Source: Bacteroidota bacterium
GTDB lineage: Bacteria > Bacteroidota > Bacteroidia > Bacteroidales > Prolixibacteraceae
Direction: 5' to 3'
Length of the DNA: 64,000 nt
Assembly: GCA_030698405.1 (NCBI GenBank)
Contig: JAUYMU010000005.1
Location: 62,001-126,000 of the forward strand
A program made the position numbers and the translations under genes. Within the stretch, counting starts at the first letter, position 1. Every line of letters starts with the position of its first letter. The notes under the pieces were generated by a model. It searched no databases, had not been told where the DNA came from, and saw only the letters and a program-made list of their open reading frames with translations. Shown here piece after piece: positions 24,187 to 32,896 of this stretch.

Positions 24187-24894
24187 CTATCCAATCGCAG
24201 CATCCAGAATTCGTTCGACGTGTATTTTTGTGGTGTTAAGCAGTTCAATATCTTCAATGTCACTGCTTCTCATGATAAAAGGCAATTCTGTTCCTCCAAG
24301 TATCAGGCTGTCAATCTGGCCTTCATTGTACATCCGGTGGGCAATTGAAAGCAACCGGTTCTTGGTTTCAGGTAGAAACCGGCCTCTCACGAGCTCTTCC
24401 ATATATACCTTATCGATGTATTTTCGTTCTTCGGGCATGGGAGTAATAATTTCCATGCCTGCCGCTTCAAATCCTGCCGGAAAAAAATCACTTTCCATGG
24501 TCGAAATCGTTCCAAATAAACCAAGCCGGCGAAGGCCTTTCGAATGTGCGTAAGCTATTGTTGAATCAACAATACTGACCATTTTAGTTTTCACCCGCTC
24601 AACAAGTGGGGCATAAACTATGTGGGGAGTGTTTGATGCTAAAAATATCACTTTGGCTCCAGCTTTTTCCAGAACAAAAATTTCTTCGGAAAGAAAATCA
24701 ACCAATTCCTCCAATTGATTATTGGTAATCAAATCCATCATGTGGGTCATGTTGATGCTGTTGATAATGATGGAAGGATAGTCGCGTTTTCCTGTGCGCT
24801 CCTGAAAACGGGAAATGATCCGCTGGTAATAATCAACTGTTGATGCCGGGGCAATTCCCCCAATCATTCCGATGGTCTTGTAATGTTTTAACAT
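24187..24894 (-). CDS. Aspartate/glutamate-racemase-like protein lacking both cysteines
   Basis: The 235-residue protein has the two-domain racemase fold with 'MIGGIAPASTVDYYQRI' at the start. Known Asp/Glu racemases use two cysteines, in C-N-T and G-C-T-E contexts. Here the first is Ser ('LASNTPH') and the second Gly ('LGGTELPF'). The fold and length are otherwise normal. A racemase by the classic two-base mechanism is unlikely, so the true reaction (isomerase, hydantoin or other) is open. Confidence 0.8.
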   Translation of the reverse strand: MLKHYKTIGMIGGIAPASTVDYYQRIISRFQERTGKRDYPSIIINSINMTHMMDLITNNQLEELVDFLSEEIFVLEKAGAKVIFLASNTPHIVYAPLVERVKTKMVSIVDSTIAYAHSKGLRRLGLFGTISTMESDFFPAGFEAAGMEIITPMPEERKYIDKVYMEELVRGRFLPETKNRLLSIAHRMYNEGQIDSLILGGTELPFIMRSSDIEDIELLNTTKIHVERILDAAIG

Positions 24895-24964
24895 ACTTTA
24901 AACGGTATATATAGTGTCAGTTTGATTTTATTTTGATTGCCCGTTTGCATACCTATTTGGCATT

Positions 24965-25040
24965 TTGCGTTAGTCAGTTGTGGTCATTTATTGTCATTTA
25001 TTTGCAACTTAATGACCACCAAATGACAATTGAATGACAT
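24965..25040. repeat. ATGAC-rich dispersed repeat, copy 2
   Basis: GTCAGTTGTGGTCATTTATTGTCATT is followed by the opposite-sense AATGACCACCAAATGACAATTGAATGACAT arm (shortened here). The halves are complementary in part, giving a long weak hairpin. Confidence 0.7.
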
Positions 25041-25082
25041 TGGGTAATATTACGGATATCCATTATTTTCCTTTTTTCTGTT

Positions 25083-25427
25083 TCACCCTCCCGATCGTTT
25101 TACTTTGTAATTTTCGTTTTTCAGGATATCAATTACCTTGTTACAAAAATCACCCTGAACCAGGATTTCTCCATCCTTGGCCGAACCACCAACACCGCAC
25201 TTTGTTTTCAGTATTTTTGCCAATGTTTTGAGGTCTTCTTCAGTTCCCACAAAACCTGTTATCAGCGTGGCTTTTTTGCCGTTTCGCTGCTTTTTGTCAA
25301 GTTGAACACGTAAATCCTGCTTGTTTGGCGGCAGTGTTTCCGATTCATCTCCGGCATTGTTTTCGTATTGAAAATCGGGGTTTGTTGAATATACCGTTCC
25401 CAGTCTTTCTTTCCAGTCGTTGGCCAT
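25083..25427 (-). CDS. SUI1/eIF1-like translation factor (YciH type)
   Basis: The 114-residue protein has a disordered N-terminus and a SUI1 domain (about 40-110). It shows 'QRNGKKATLITGFVGTEEDL' and 'KTKCGVGGSAKDGEILVQGD', the conserved G-G-S/T-x-K-D-G loop. Bacterial YciH binds the 30S subunit near the P site and affects start-site choice. It sits downstream of, and on the same strand as, the phosphatase gene. Confidence 0.92.
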   Translation of the reverse strand: MANDWKERLGTVYSTNPDFQYENNAGDESETLPPNKQDLRVQLDKKQRNGKKATLITGFVGTEEDLKTLAKILKTKCGVGGSAKDGEILVQGDFCNKVIDILKNENYKVKRSGG

Positions 25428-25460
25428 CTTTCCTGAAATTTGTGTTCAAAGATAGCAGAT

Positions 25461-27110
25461 TTATTCCTTCCATAGCACCTCTTCCCTGATACTTCCGGCA
25501 CAATGATGAGGAATAGCCATGTTCAGGATTTCAAGTATGGTTGGAACCATGTCCTCACCCATAATTTTGGTGCTGACCTTTACTCTTTTTACCGAGCTGC
25601 CATGCATGATGAACGGGATGTTTGAATTGTCGTTGTAAATTGTCCGCTGAAATTTATAAACAGGTTGCCATCCGTCTTCGAGCTGGTAGAGCACATCGCC
25701 CGAGCGTTTAAAATTGAAGGAGTTTGCAATTACAGCCAGTTGTCCTTTGGCATAATCGCCCTGTGCAAACGACGACGACGGAAGGGCAATTTTTACACCC
25801 TCAAACTGATTGATGAAATTGGCCGTTTTGGTTTGAATATCTTCCGGCGAAATGTTCTTTTTTTCGAGCAACTCGCGGTTGAAATACAACTGCTGATCGC
25901 CTACAACTTCAATATAATCGCCTTGTCCGTAGGTGATATTCAGGAACGATTTTAGCAGTGCCACCGCGCTTTCGGGCGAGAACGTTCCGATTGGCATGTT
26001 GAATTCTTCTTTCAGATAATTGGCCGGATAGGTTGATGAGCAGGTCGATGTTAGAACTACCAGCGTGTTGCCTCTGCCAAACATTTTGTCCAGAAATTCC
26101 ATCAGCGATGCAATATCCTGATCCAGTCGAAGGTAGGTGTCTTGCATTTCTACGGAAACCGGCCCGAATGAGCTGTTCTCGTAATCCATCGAAGTAAAGG
26201 TAACCGCGAGAAAATCAGGAAATTCATCAGATCCAAGTTTTTCTGCATGTATCAGGTTGACTGCAAAATCTTTTACAATCGTATTTCCGTGCGGGGTAGT
26301 TTTCAGAAATTTATAACTTATGGCCTTTTCTTTTATTTTTTTCAGATCGTAAGGGAAAGTGTTCCATTTGTCGTAGTAGCCTTTTTCGAGAACGTAGTTA
26401 TCAGGCAGGCTTTCCTCGTAACTATTTATGGGCAAAAGTGTAGTCCAGTCGCGCTGTGTGTATATCTTGGCAAATCCTTTCTCGTTGAACTGGCGAACCC
26501 ATTCAGGAAAAATATCTACATAGTATGAGCTCGAAATCATGTTGCCGTTTTGAGAGTCGAACCAATAAGCCCCATCAGCAGCATGTCCGGCCGAAAGTAC
26601 TGCGCTGACATCGTTCATGGCCACACTGAAAACTTTCGATTTGTTGCGGGTATTGATTTTCATGAGATCGCCAATAGTAGGCGACAACAATTTTGCTGCC
26701 GAGCGTTCACCATCTTTCGAATCGCTTCCAACGGTGATGAAATAATCGTCGGCAATACAGTTGATTTCCTTCCTTTTCAGACGGTCGTACCAGCTATCGT
26801 TCACAATTCCGTGTGCCGCCGGATAAACGCCCGTAAAAAGCGTTGCCGTTCCGGTTGAAATTTTCTGAACATGCAAATCGAGATGGGCATTGCTGAAAAC
26901 AGCTCCTTCATTCATCAATCGTTTAAAACCACCCGGTTGGAATTTATTCCAGTAGCGCGTAAGGTAATCGGTACGCATCTGATCGACCGAAAGCACCACC
27001 ACCAGTCGGGGAATAATGGGCTCTGTGTTTTTATTGCTTTGAGCCTTAAGGGAATTTACTGATAGAAATGTCAGTAAAACTGAAACAATTAGAATATTTA
27101 TTTTTGTCAT
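25461..27110 (-). CDS. PafA-like alkaline phosphatase superfamily protein
   Basis: The start is taken at the ATG 27110 (MTKINILIV), giving a 549-residue protein with a clean signal peptide cut after 'SLKAQ'. The longer frame adds an unlikely 17-residue head. 'RLVVVLSVDQMRTDYLTRYW' carries the first metal Asp and 'STGTATLFTGVYPAAHGIV' the nucleophile Thr region. 'FLAVTFTSMDYENSSFGP' and 'NIPFIMHGSSVKRVKV' are later metal-site areas. Bacteroidota PafA is a broad phosphomonoesterase in the periplasm. Sequence matches the type I phosphodiesterase/PafA group; substrate is unsure. Confidence 0.85.
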   Translation of the reverse strand: MTKINILIVSVLLTFLSVNSLKAQSNKNTEPIIPRLVVVLSVDQMRTDYLTRYWNKFQPGGFKRLMNEGAVFSNAHLDLHVQKISTGTATLFTGVYPAAHGIVNDSWYDRLKRKEINCIADDYFITVGSDSKDGERSAAKLLSPTIGDLMKINTRNKSKVFSVAMNDVSAVLSAGHAADGAYWFDSQNGNMISSSYYVDIFPEWVRQFNEKGFAKIYTQRDWTTLLPINSYEESLPDNYVLEKGYYDKWNTFPYDLKKIKEKAISYKFLKTTPHGNTIVKDFAVNLIHAEKLGSDEFPDFLAVTFTSMDYENSSFGPVSVEMQDTYLRLDQDIASLMEFLDKMFGRGNTLVVLTSTCSSTYPANYLKEEFNMPIGTFSPESAVALLKSFLNITYGQGDYIEVVGDQQLYFNRELLEKKNISPEDIQTKTANFINQFEGVKIALPSSSFAQGDYAKGQLAVIANSFNFKRSGDVLYQLEDGWQPVYKFQRTIYNDNSNIPFIMHGSSVKRVKVSTKIMGEDMVPTILEILNMAIPHHCAGSIREEVLWKE

Positions 27111-27326
27111 TGTCGGTTTTATTTGGGTGGCAAAAGTATAAAAACAAAAACTTATCCCCAATTAATAACGAAAACGCAACATGAATAAGAAAAACTATTT
27201 CGTCTTGATTTTCTTCCTGTGTTTTTCCGTTTATAAGCCTGAAAATACCAGATAGGTTAGTCCTGAAAAATTGAGAATCGAAATACAAATTACTATATTT
27301 AGCGAAATGTTTAACACTCAGAAAAG

Positions 27327-27707
27327 ATGATAAACGTTGCTAAGCAAATTGAATATTGGCAGAAAACTGCTGAAAGCGATGTTGAAACTGCTTCGATCCT
27401 TATTTCTTCCGGAAAATTAATTGAAGGTTTGTTTTTCTGTCATTTGTGTATCGAGAAGATTATTAAAGCTTTAGTTGTAAAATAAATTCAGGATATTCCC
27501 CCAAGATCACACGATTTATTTTATCTGATTAATCTTGCAAAACTTGATTTTACTGAACCTCAGTCGGAATTTATGCAGATACTAATGAAATACCAATTAG
27601 AGGGCAGATATCCGGAGCATTACCCCAGAATTCCTTCTGTTGAAAAGATTAATGAATATCTTTGTCAAACTAAAGATTTGTTCCAATGCTTCAAAATGAT
27701 GCTATAA
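27327..27707 (+). pseudogene. HEPN-domain gene interrupted by TAA
   Basis: One frame of 127 codons from ATG 27327 is broken by a TAA at 27483-27485 (codon 53; a CAA Gln would fit). Before it is 'YWQKTAESDVETASILISSG' and 'GLFFCHLCIEKIIKALVV', after it 'IQDIPPRSHDLFYLINLAK' and 'LEGRYPEHYPRIPSVEKINE'. That is the standard HEPN helical fold found next to MNT nucleotidyltransferases. HEPN proteins in these pairs act as RNase-type toxins. It overlaps the MNT gene start by 22 bases. Confidence 0.85.
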
Positions 27708-28003
27708 ATATTGTACGTCAGTATATTACTAACCTAAATAAAGGGGGGATTAAAATTTATAAAGCCTTTTTGTTTGGTAGTTATGCGCGCAATCAGGCGA
27801 CAGAAAACAGCGATATTGATGTGATGTTGATTTCGGAGGTTTTTGACACGGATGATGATTTAATCCTGTCTAAACCTTGGTCTCCAAAATTTAGAATTGA
27901 TTTTCGCATTGAGCCAATAGCCATAGGGAAAATTCGTTTTATGACAGATGACTCATCCCCATTAATTGAAATTGTGAAGAAGGAGGGATTGGAAATAAAT
28001 TAA
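27686..28003 (+). CDS. MNT-type nucleotidyltransferase (antitoxin of HEPN pair)
   Basis: The 105-residue protein carries the minimal nucleotidyltransferase core: 'KAFLFGSYARNQATENSDID' gives G-S-x-A-R-N and S-D-x-D, with a later third Asp in 'FRIDFRIEPI'. In HEPN/MNT modules the transferase can AMPylate the HEPN toxin and silence it. Its partner is broken by a stop codon, so this copy may be an orphan. Confidence 0.88.
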   Translation: MLQNDAINIVRQYITNLNKGGIKIYKAFLFGSYARNQATENSDIDVMLISEVFDTDDDLILSKPWSPKFRIDFRIEPIAIGKIRFMTDDSSPLIEIVKKEGLEIN

Positions 28004-28077
28004 GTTATGAGGAAAATCAATAAAATTTGATCTGTTGAAATAGCCTACCTTTTTCTATTTTCAAGATGTTATTCATT

Positions 28078-28130
28078 GGAACAGCACAAACAATCAATGA
28101 CCACAAATGACTTAATGACCATCAATGACA
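28078..28130. repeat. ATGAC-rich dispersed repeat, copy 3
   Basis: Direct units CAATCAATGACCACAAATGA then CTTAATGACCATCAATGAC. It matches the opposite-sense half of copies 1, 2 and 4 but has no complementary first half. Confidence 0.65.
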
Positions 28131-28162
28131 TCTTTTTCCGAAAGCTGCGACTGAACACTTTT

Positions 28163-29281
28163 CTATGCCGTTTTCCGGTATCTCCACACCGCCAAACTTA
28201 AAAAGGTGAATCCCAAAATACAAAGCGCCACAAACTCGTGGATCAGATCGCCGAAGTTTGATCCTTTGAGCACGACCATTCGCATGACCTTCATAAAGTG
28301 GAAAACCGGATTGGCTTCGTTAACGAGTTGAGCCCAATGCGGCATACTGTCAACCGGAGTGAAAATGCCACCCATCAGGATAAAAATCATCATGAAAAAA
28401 TAAGTAACAAACATAACCTGCTGCTGGGTATCGGCAACGGTTGAAATAAGTAAGCCCAGACCCAGAATACCCAGTAGGTAAAGAATCCCGAATCCAAAGA
28501 CCAGCCACAAACTGCCCACTATTGGCAGATTGAAAACCACTTTGGCAATCAGTAATCCGAACGATAAATCGAACAAAGCGATGACCACAAACGGGATTAG
28601 TTTCCCGGTTAAGAACTGAATTTTTTTGATCGGAGTCACATTGAGCTGTTCGATCGTACCCTGTTCTTTTTCCTTTACCAGGCTCATTCCGGAGAGAAAC
28701 AAACCGATAAGCGTAACCAATATGGCCAAAACTCCCGGGGCCATGTACCATTTGTATTCGAGTTCGGAGTTGTACCAAAAACGCGATACTGTATTGATTT
28801 GAAATGGTGCGTTGAACTCTGGTAACCCTTTCCATTCGGCAATAATGTTTTTGTTGAAATCGCGGATGACCGATGCGGCATACGAATAGCCTAATTGTGC
28901 GGCTTGCCCGTCGATGGCATTCACGAGCAATTGCAAACTGGCTTTGTCGTCGCGGATTAAGTCCCGCTCAAATCCCCGCGGAATAACCAAAACCATTTCG
29001 TCGGCATTGCGCAAAAGTTCTTTTTCTCCATCTTCAGGATCGAACGAGGTATTGTTGATCGTGAAGAATGGCGAAGCTTCGAGTTTACCTGCCAGCTCGC
29101 GCGAAGTGGACGACAGATCTTTATCGACCAGAAAAATATCGACGTTTTTCAGGTCGTAAGTGGCAGCGAAAACCAGCACCAGCATTTGCAGTAGCGGAAT
29201 CATTACGATCATCCGGAGCATTACTTTATTGCGCTTTACCTGAATAAACTCTTTTTGTATGACGTAAAATATTGTTTTCAT
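28163..29281 (-). CDS. ABC-2 type transporter permease
   Basis: The 372-residue protein has one N-terminal membrane segment ('MIVMIPLLQMLVLVFAATYD'), a long periplasmic domain (about 40-180) and five C-terminal membrane segments. 'SGMSLVKEKEQGTIEQLNVT' is the conserved cytosolic coupling region. This is the YbhS/YbhR-type permease. It is the last gene of the export operon, seven bases after the other permease. Confidence 0.92.
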   Translation of the reverse strand: MKTIFYVIQKEFIQVKRNKVMLRMIVMIPLLQMLVLVFAATYDLKNVDIFLVDKDLSSTSRELAGKLEASPFFTINNTSFDPEDGEKELLRNADEMVLVIPRGFERDLIRDDKASLQLLVNAIDGQAAQLGYSYAASVIRDFNKNIIAEWKGLPEFNAPFQINTVSRFWYNSELEYKWYMAPGVLAILVTLIGLFLSGMSLVKEKEQGTIEQLNVTPIKKIQFLTGKLIPFVVIALFDLSFGLLIAKVVFNLPIVGSLWLVFGFGILYLLGILGLGLLISTVADTQQQVMFVTYFFMMIFILMGGIFTPVDSMPHWAQLVNEANPVFHFMKVMRMVVLKGSNFGDLIHEFVALCILGFTFLSLAVWRYRKTA

Positions 29282-29287
29282 CTTTTT

Positions 29288-30397
29288 TTATTCAAGCCGG
29301 ATCTTAAAATTCTTAATGCTCAAGGCAATAAACACAAAGGTCATAAACATCAAAATCAAGGTTTCTTTCCAGACAAACAGGATTCCGGTGCCTTTGAGCA
29401 TGATGTTTTTAATGATGACAATGAACCAACGTGGCGGCATGGCATGGCTGAGAATTCGCAACGGAAGTGGCATGTTTTCAATCGGGAACATAAATCCTGA
29501 AAGCAAAATAGTCGGGAGCATCAGCGCCAGTACAGAGATAAACATGGCTACCATTTGATTCGGTGCAATGGTCGAAATCAGGATTCCCAAACTAAGCGCC
29601 ATCATAATAAACAGGAAACTTTCGGCCATCAGCAAAATGAAACTTCCTTTGATTGGAACACCAAAGAAAAATACTCCGATTAAAATGATGGTCAATGCGT
29701 TGATGAACGACAGAAGCAAATATGGAGTCACTTTTCCCAGCACAATCTGAATTGGTTTCAGCGGTGAGGCCAGCAGCACTTCCATGGTTCCCAGTTCTTT
29801 TTCTTTACTGATGGAAATGGAAGTCATCATTGCGGAAATCAGCATCAGAATCATAGCCATAATTCCAGGCACAAACATGTAAACGCTTTTTAATCCTTCG
29901 TTGTAGAGCATCCTCACTTCAGTTTTAATCTGATTGGGCAATTGCAGGTTCTGAAGTTTTTCTTTTTTCACATAGTCGCTGATAATTCCCGAAGCATAAG
30001 CGGTAAGTATTCGGGCGGTGTTGGGGTCGGAAGCATCGGCCAGCAATTGCACATCGGCTTTGCCGTCGCGTTCCAGATTTTTCTCAAATTCAGACCCGAA
30101 GGTGACCACCATTTTTACTTGTCCCTTCCGGAACACATCTTCCACGTCGTCGCCCGGCATCAGTTCTTCGCCCAAAACAAAATAGCCCGATGACACCAAT
30201 TTCGAAGTAATTTCGCGGGTTGTATTGTCGTGCGACTGATCGAGAATCGCGATTCTCGAATTCTGAATATCAGTATTGATCACCTTCCCGAACAGCAGCA
30301 ACTGTACAATGGGTAAAAGAAAAATAATCATCATCGTTCGCGGATCACGAAAGATGTGCAAAAATTCTTTTTTGAGAAATCCTATAAATTGTTTCAT
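29288..30397 (-). CDS. ABC-2 type transporter permease
   Basis: The ATG at 30397 (MKQFIGFLKKE) is preferred. The longer frame starts at a GTG inside a repeat element. The 369-residue protein has the same layout as its neighbour: first membrane segment 'TMMIIFLLPIVQLLLFGKVI', periplasmic domain, and five C-terminal segments with 'ISKEKELGTMEVLLASPLKP'. Both permeases likely pair as a heterodimer with the ATPases upstream. Confidence 0.92.
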   Translation of the reverse strand: MKQFIGFLKKEFLHIFRDPRTMMIIFLLPIVQLLLFGKVINTDIQNSRIAILDQSHDNTTREITSKLVSSGYFVLGEELMPGDDVEDVFRKGQVKMVVTFGSEFEKNLERDGKADVQLLADASDPNTARILTAYASGIISDYVKKEKLQNLQLPNQIKTEVRMLYNEGLKSVYMFVPGIMAMILMLISAMMTSISISKEKELGTMEVLLASPLKPIQIVLGKVTPYLLLSFINALTIILIGVFFFGVPIKGSFILLMAESFLFIMMALSLGILISTIAPNQMVAMFISVLALMLPTILLSGFMFPIENMPLPLRILSHAMPPRWFIVIIKNIMLKGTGILFVWKETLILMFMTFVFIALSIKNFKIRLE

Positions 30398-30400
30398 AAC

Positions 30401-30543
30401 AGCCTCCCCCCTGCCCCTCCGCACGAGGGGTGATTGGATTCGCTTTTTTCAATATCATTTGTTCTATTTTTCATATCCGATAATTTTTATTGTTTGATGC
30501 TCCTTTTTTGTCCCCCTCCCTGTGGAGGGGGTCGGGGGAGGCT
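30401..30543. repeat. Two CCTCC-type palindromic elements
   Basis: 30401-30430 (AGCCTCCCCCCTGCCCCTCC then GCACGAGGGG) and 30511-30543 (CCCCCTCCCTGTGGAGGGGG then TCGGGGGAGGC). They belong to the same family as the elements at 32711, 32868, 50881, 51083 and 54402. All can form GC-rich hairpins in otherwise AT-rich intergenic DNA. Confidence 0.8.
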
Positions 30544-30544
30544 T

Positions 30545-31264
30545 TTATCTTGCAATCTTCAAAAAAACCTCGTCCATATTTTTTGCTGAATATTGTTTCT
30601 TCAGATTTTCGGGTGTATCGAGCGCTTCAATCCTGCCATTGTTCATGATAGAAACACGGTTACAATATTCGGCTTCGTCCATGTAGTGCGTGGTTACAAA
30701 AACTGTGATTCCCCGGTCGGCTGCCCCGTAAATCAGATCCCAGAACTTTCGCCGGGTAATCGGATCTACACCACCGGTTGGTTCGTCGAGAAAAACAATT
30801 TTCGGGTCGTGAAAAATGGCTACCGAAAAGGCCAGTTTTTGCTTCCATCCCAATGGCAGCGAGCCAATCAGCGAGTCTTTTGCAGATTCAAGCCCCAAGT
30901 CTTTCAGTAATTTTTCCTGTTTCACTTTTCTGGAGGCTGGCGGAATACCATAAATTCCGGAGAAAAACCGGATGTTTTCGGCAACAGTCAAATCTTCGTA
31001 AAGCGAGAACTTCTGGCTCATGTAACCGATGTTTCGTTTTACTTTTTCTGTCTCCCTGTAAATGTCGAAACCAGCCACTTTTGCTTCGCCGGAAGTAGGA
31101 GAGGAGAGCCCGCACAGGATCTTCATGGCAGTCGTTTTTCCGGCGCCGTTGGCTCCCAGAAACCCGAATATTTCGCCCTGGTACACGTCAAAATTCAGAT
31201 GATCGTTGGCTACGAACGAACCGAATTTCTTAACCAGATTGCGTACAGTTATTACTTTTTCCAT
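30545..31264 (-). CDS. ABC transporter ATPase
   Basis: The 239-residue protein has Walker A 'GFLGANGAGKTTAM', Q-loop 'YMSQKFSLYEDLT', a signature region 'IGSLPLGWKQKLAFS' (LPLGWKQ, slightly altered from LSGGxxQ), Walker B 'IVFLDEPTGGVDP' and the H-loop 'VFVTTHYMDEAE'. It energises the export complex with the partner ATPase at 31808. The altered signature Ser-Gly may make one site of the heterodimer weaker. Confidence 0.93.
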   Translation of the reverse strand: MEKVITVRNLVKKFGSFVANDHLNFDVYQGEIFGFLGANGAGKTTAMKILCGLSSPTSGEAKVAGFDIYRETEKVKRNIGYMSQKFSLYEDLTVAENIRFFSGIYGIPPASRKVKQEKLLKDLGLESAKDSLIGSLPLGWKQKLAFSVAIFHDPKIVFLDEPTGGVDPITRRKFWDLIYGAADRGITVFVTTHYMDEAEYCNRVSIMNNGRIEALDTPENLKKQYSAKNMDEVFLKIAR

Positions 31265-31327
31265 TTTCTTATAAGTGTTCAGTCCCAGTGTTCAGTCGCA
31301 AGTACTGCATTGTTCAAAATGATCCTT

Positions 31328-31705
31328 CTATTCATTGTCATTTTTGCATCCGAATTTTTCAGGATGGAGTGTCATGTAATTTAATAGTTTGCCAATTTCA
31401 ATTGCTTCCTGTGTCATTTTTTCATGTTTTTCTTTTGACAGGTAATCACATGCAGTTGAAAAATCAAGCCATACAATTGTTTCGCTATTTTCAGCATCCG
31501 AATCGGTCAGTTTGCTTATAAAGTGTCTTACATACAGTCGTTTTCTGTAAGCTTCCGCAAGGTTTGCACAAACTGATCTTGATGATCTCCTGATCTGATC
31601 GGTCAAAGAATATTTTTCCTCTTTTGGGAAACTTTTTGAAACTTCATAAACTTCCATCGCTAGCGCGAAGGCTTTTTTGTAAACGATTAATTCTTTGAAA
31701 TCCAT
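31328..31705 (-). CDS. Four-helix-bundle protein (23S rRNA intervening-sequence type)
   Basis: The 125-residue protein is of the four-helix-bundle IVS family: 'FKELIVYKKAFALAMEVYEV', 'SLTDQIRRSSRSVCANLAEA' and 'SETIVWLDFSTACDYLSKE'. In some bacteria these are encoded by sequences inserted in 23S rRNA, but in Bacteroidota they commonly stand alone or inside operons, as here. The function is unknown. It lies between the two ATPase genes of an export operon, so it looks like an insertion; it is flanked by GTCAGTCGCAGT repeats. Confidence 0.85.
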   Translation of the reverse strand: MDFKELIVYKKAFALAMEVYEVSKSFPKEEKYSLTDQIRRSSRSVCANLAEAYRKRLYVRHFISKLTDSDAENSETIVWLDFSTACDYLSKEKHEKMTQEAIEIGKLLNYMTLHPEKFGCKNDNE

Positions 31706-31739
31706 ATTTTAAAAATTTACTGATAACTCTGTTGTTTAC

Positions 31740-31806
31740 TTTTAACTGAATACTGAGACTGACCACTGCGACTTTTTCTGACCACTGCGACTTTTTCTGA
31801 CCACTA
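31740..31806. repeat. CACTGCGACT repeats in the export operon
   Basis: ACTGACCACTGCGACTTTTT, then a near-identical unit, is repeated between 31762 and 31806. Related sequence (GTTCAGTCGCAGT-like) occurs at 31267-31305, 24150-24180, 28143-28160, 51690-51716 and 52775-52798, mostly right after stop codons. Confidence 0.65.
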
Positions 31807-31807
31807 T

Positions 31808-32785
31808 TTACCCTTCATGCAGCAGCTCCATAAACACATCCTCAATGGTTGGCTGAATGTCAAAGACCTCCAGATTTTCATGATCTTTTTTCATCAGGAA
31901 GTTTTCGAATTCAGTGGCTTCAACTTCGTCGTCTTTCCCGGTTACGTGGAGATATTGTCCGAAAGCGTAGGCCGAATCCGTTTTTTCATACGAGCGTAAA
32001 TCCTGAATCAGGTGGTGCATCTGGTTCGACCGGATCGCATATAATTTCCGGGTATAACCATCAACCAAATTTCGGGGTGTATCAATATCCAGCACTTTCC
32101 CTTTCTGCATCAGGGCTACCCGGTTGCAAAGTGTCGCCTCATCCATGTAAGGTGTCGAAACCAGAATTGTTATTCCTTTCTGCTGAAGTTTTTTCAGCAT
32201 CTCCCAGAATTCCTTGCGCGATACAGCATCAACTCCGGTGGTTGGTTCGTCCAAAATTAGGATTTCGGGTTTGTGAATCAGTGCGCACGATAAAGCCAGT
32301 TTTTGCTTCATTCCTCCTGAAAGTTTTCCAGCCAGGCGGTTCTTAAATGGCTCAATCTGAACGTAAATGTCACGGATCAGCTCGTAATTTTCGGCAACTG
32401 TAGTCTTAAAAACAGTCGCAAAAAAGTTCAGGTTTTCTTCCACCGTCAAGTCTTGGTACAACGAAAACCGTCCCGGCATGTAGCCGACCATATTTCGGAT
32501 TTTCTTGTAGTCTTTCACCACATCAAAACCTCCCATTGTTGCCTCCCCTTTATCCTGAATAAGTAAAGTCATGAGGATTCGCATGAGAGTAGTTTTGCCT
32601 GCACCATCCGGGCCAATCAGGCCAAAGAGTTCGCCTTTCTGCACTTCAAGCGAAATGTCGCGAACTGCCTGAACCTCCTTATAGGATTTGCTGATATGTT
32701 GAATGCTGATGGCCTCCCCCAACCCCCTCCGAAGGAGGGGGCTTTCGGAACCGCTTATGATAATCTTGGTGGTCATTATTTGCAT
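31808..32785 (-). CDS. ABC transporter ATPase with repeat-derived N-terminus
   Basis: The 325-residue protein has Walker A 'IGPDGAGKTTLMR', signature 'LAGKLSGGMKQKLALS', Walker B 'ILILDEPTTGVDA', and an extra C-terminal part (about 240-325) usual for YbhF-type ATPases. The first conserved residues are 'ISIQHISKSYKEV'. Before them lies about 25 residues (MQIMTTKII.. then SESPLLRRGLGEA) partly encoded by a CCTCC-type repeat. The ATG at 32785 is the natural start; a TTG within the repeat (giving M-GEAISIQH) is an alternative. Confidence 0.9.
   Translation of the reverse strand: MQIMTTKIIISGSESPLLRRGLGEAISIQHISKSYKEVQAVRDISLEVQKGELFGLIGPDGAGKTTLMRILMTLLIQDKGEATMGGFDVVKDYKKIRNMVGYMPGRFSLYQDLTVEENLNFFATVFKTTVAENYELIRDIYVQIEPFKNRLAGKLSGGMKQKLALSCALIHKPEILILDEPTTGVDAVSRKEFWEMLKKLQQKGITILVSTPYMDEATLCNRVALMQKGKVLDIDTPRNLVDGYTRKLYAIRSNQMHHLIQDLRSYEKTDSAYAFGQYLHVTGKDDEVEATEFENFLMKKDHENLEVFDIQPTIEDVFMELLHEG
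32711..32742. repeat. CCTCC-type palindromic element inside an ABC ATPase gene
   Basis: GGCCTCCCCCAACCCCCTCC plus GAAGGAGGGG lies in the coding sequence just downstream of the ATG at 32785. It encodes the peptide SPLLRRGLGEA. Confidence 0.8.
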
Positions 32786-32867
32786 TTTAACATAAATGAA
32801 TATGTGACTTTTGGGTTACGTCAAAAATCGTTAATCAATAATCTGTAATAAATCCAGTTGCGCCAGT

Positions 32868-32896
32868 TCCTCCCCTTTGGGGAGGTTAGGAGGGGC
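32868..32896. repeat. CCTCC-type element overlapping the HlyD gene end
   Basis: TCCTCCCCTTTGGGGAGGTT then AGGAGGGGC. The stop codon (TAA) and the last residues GPS of the HlyD-type gene come from this element. Confidence 0.75.

Noticed and set aside
27046-27288. 80-codon minus-strand frame upstream of the phosphatase
   Set aside because: Overlaps the signal-peptide region and promoter; no coding resemblance.
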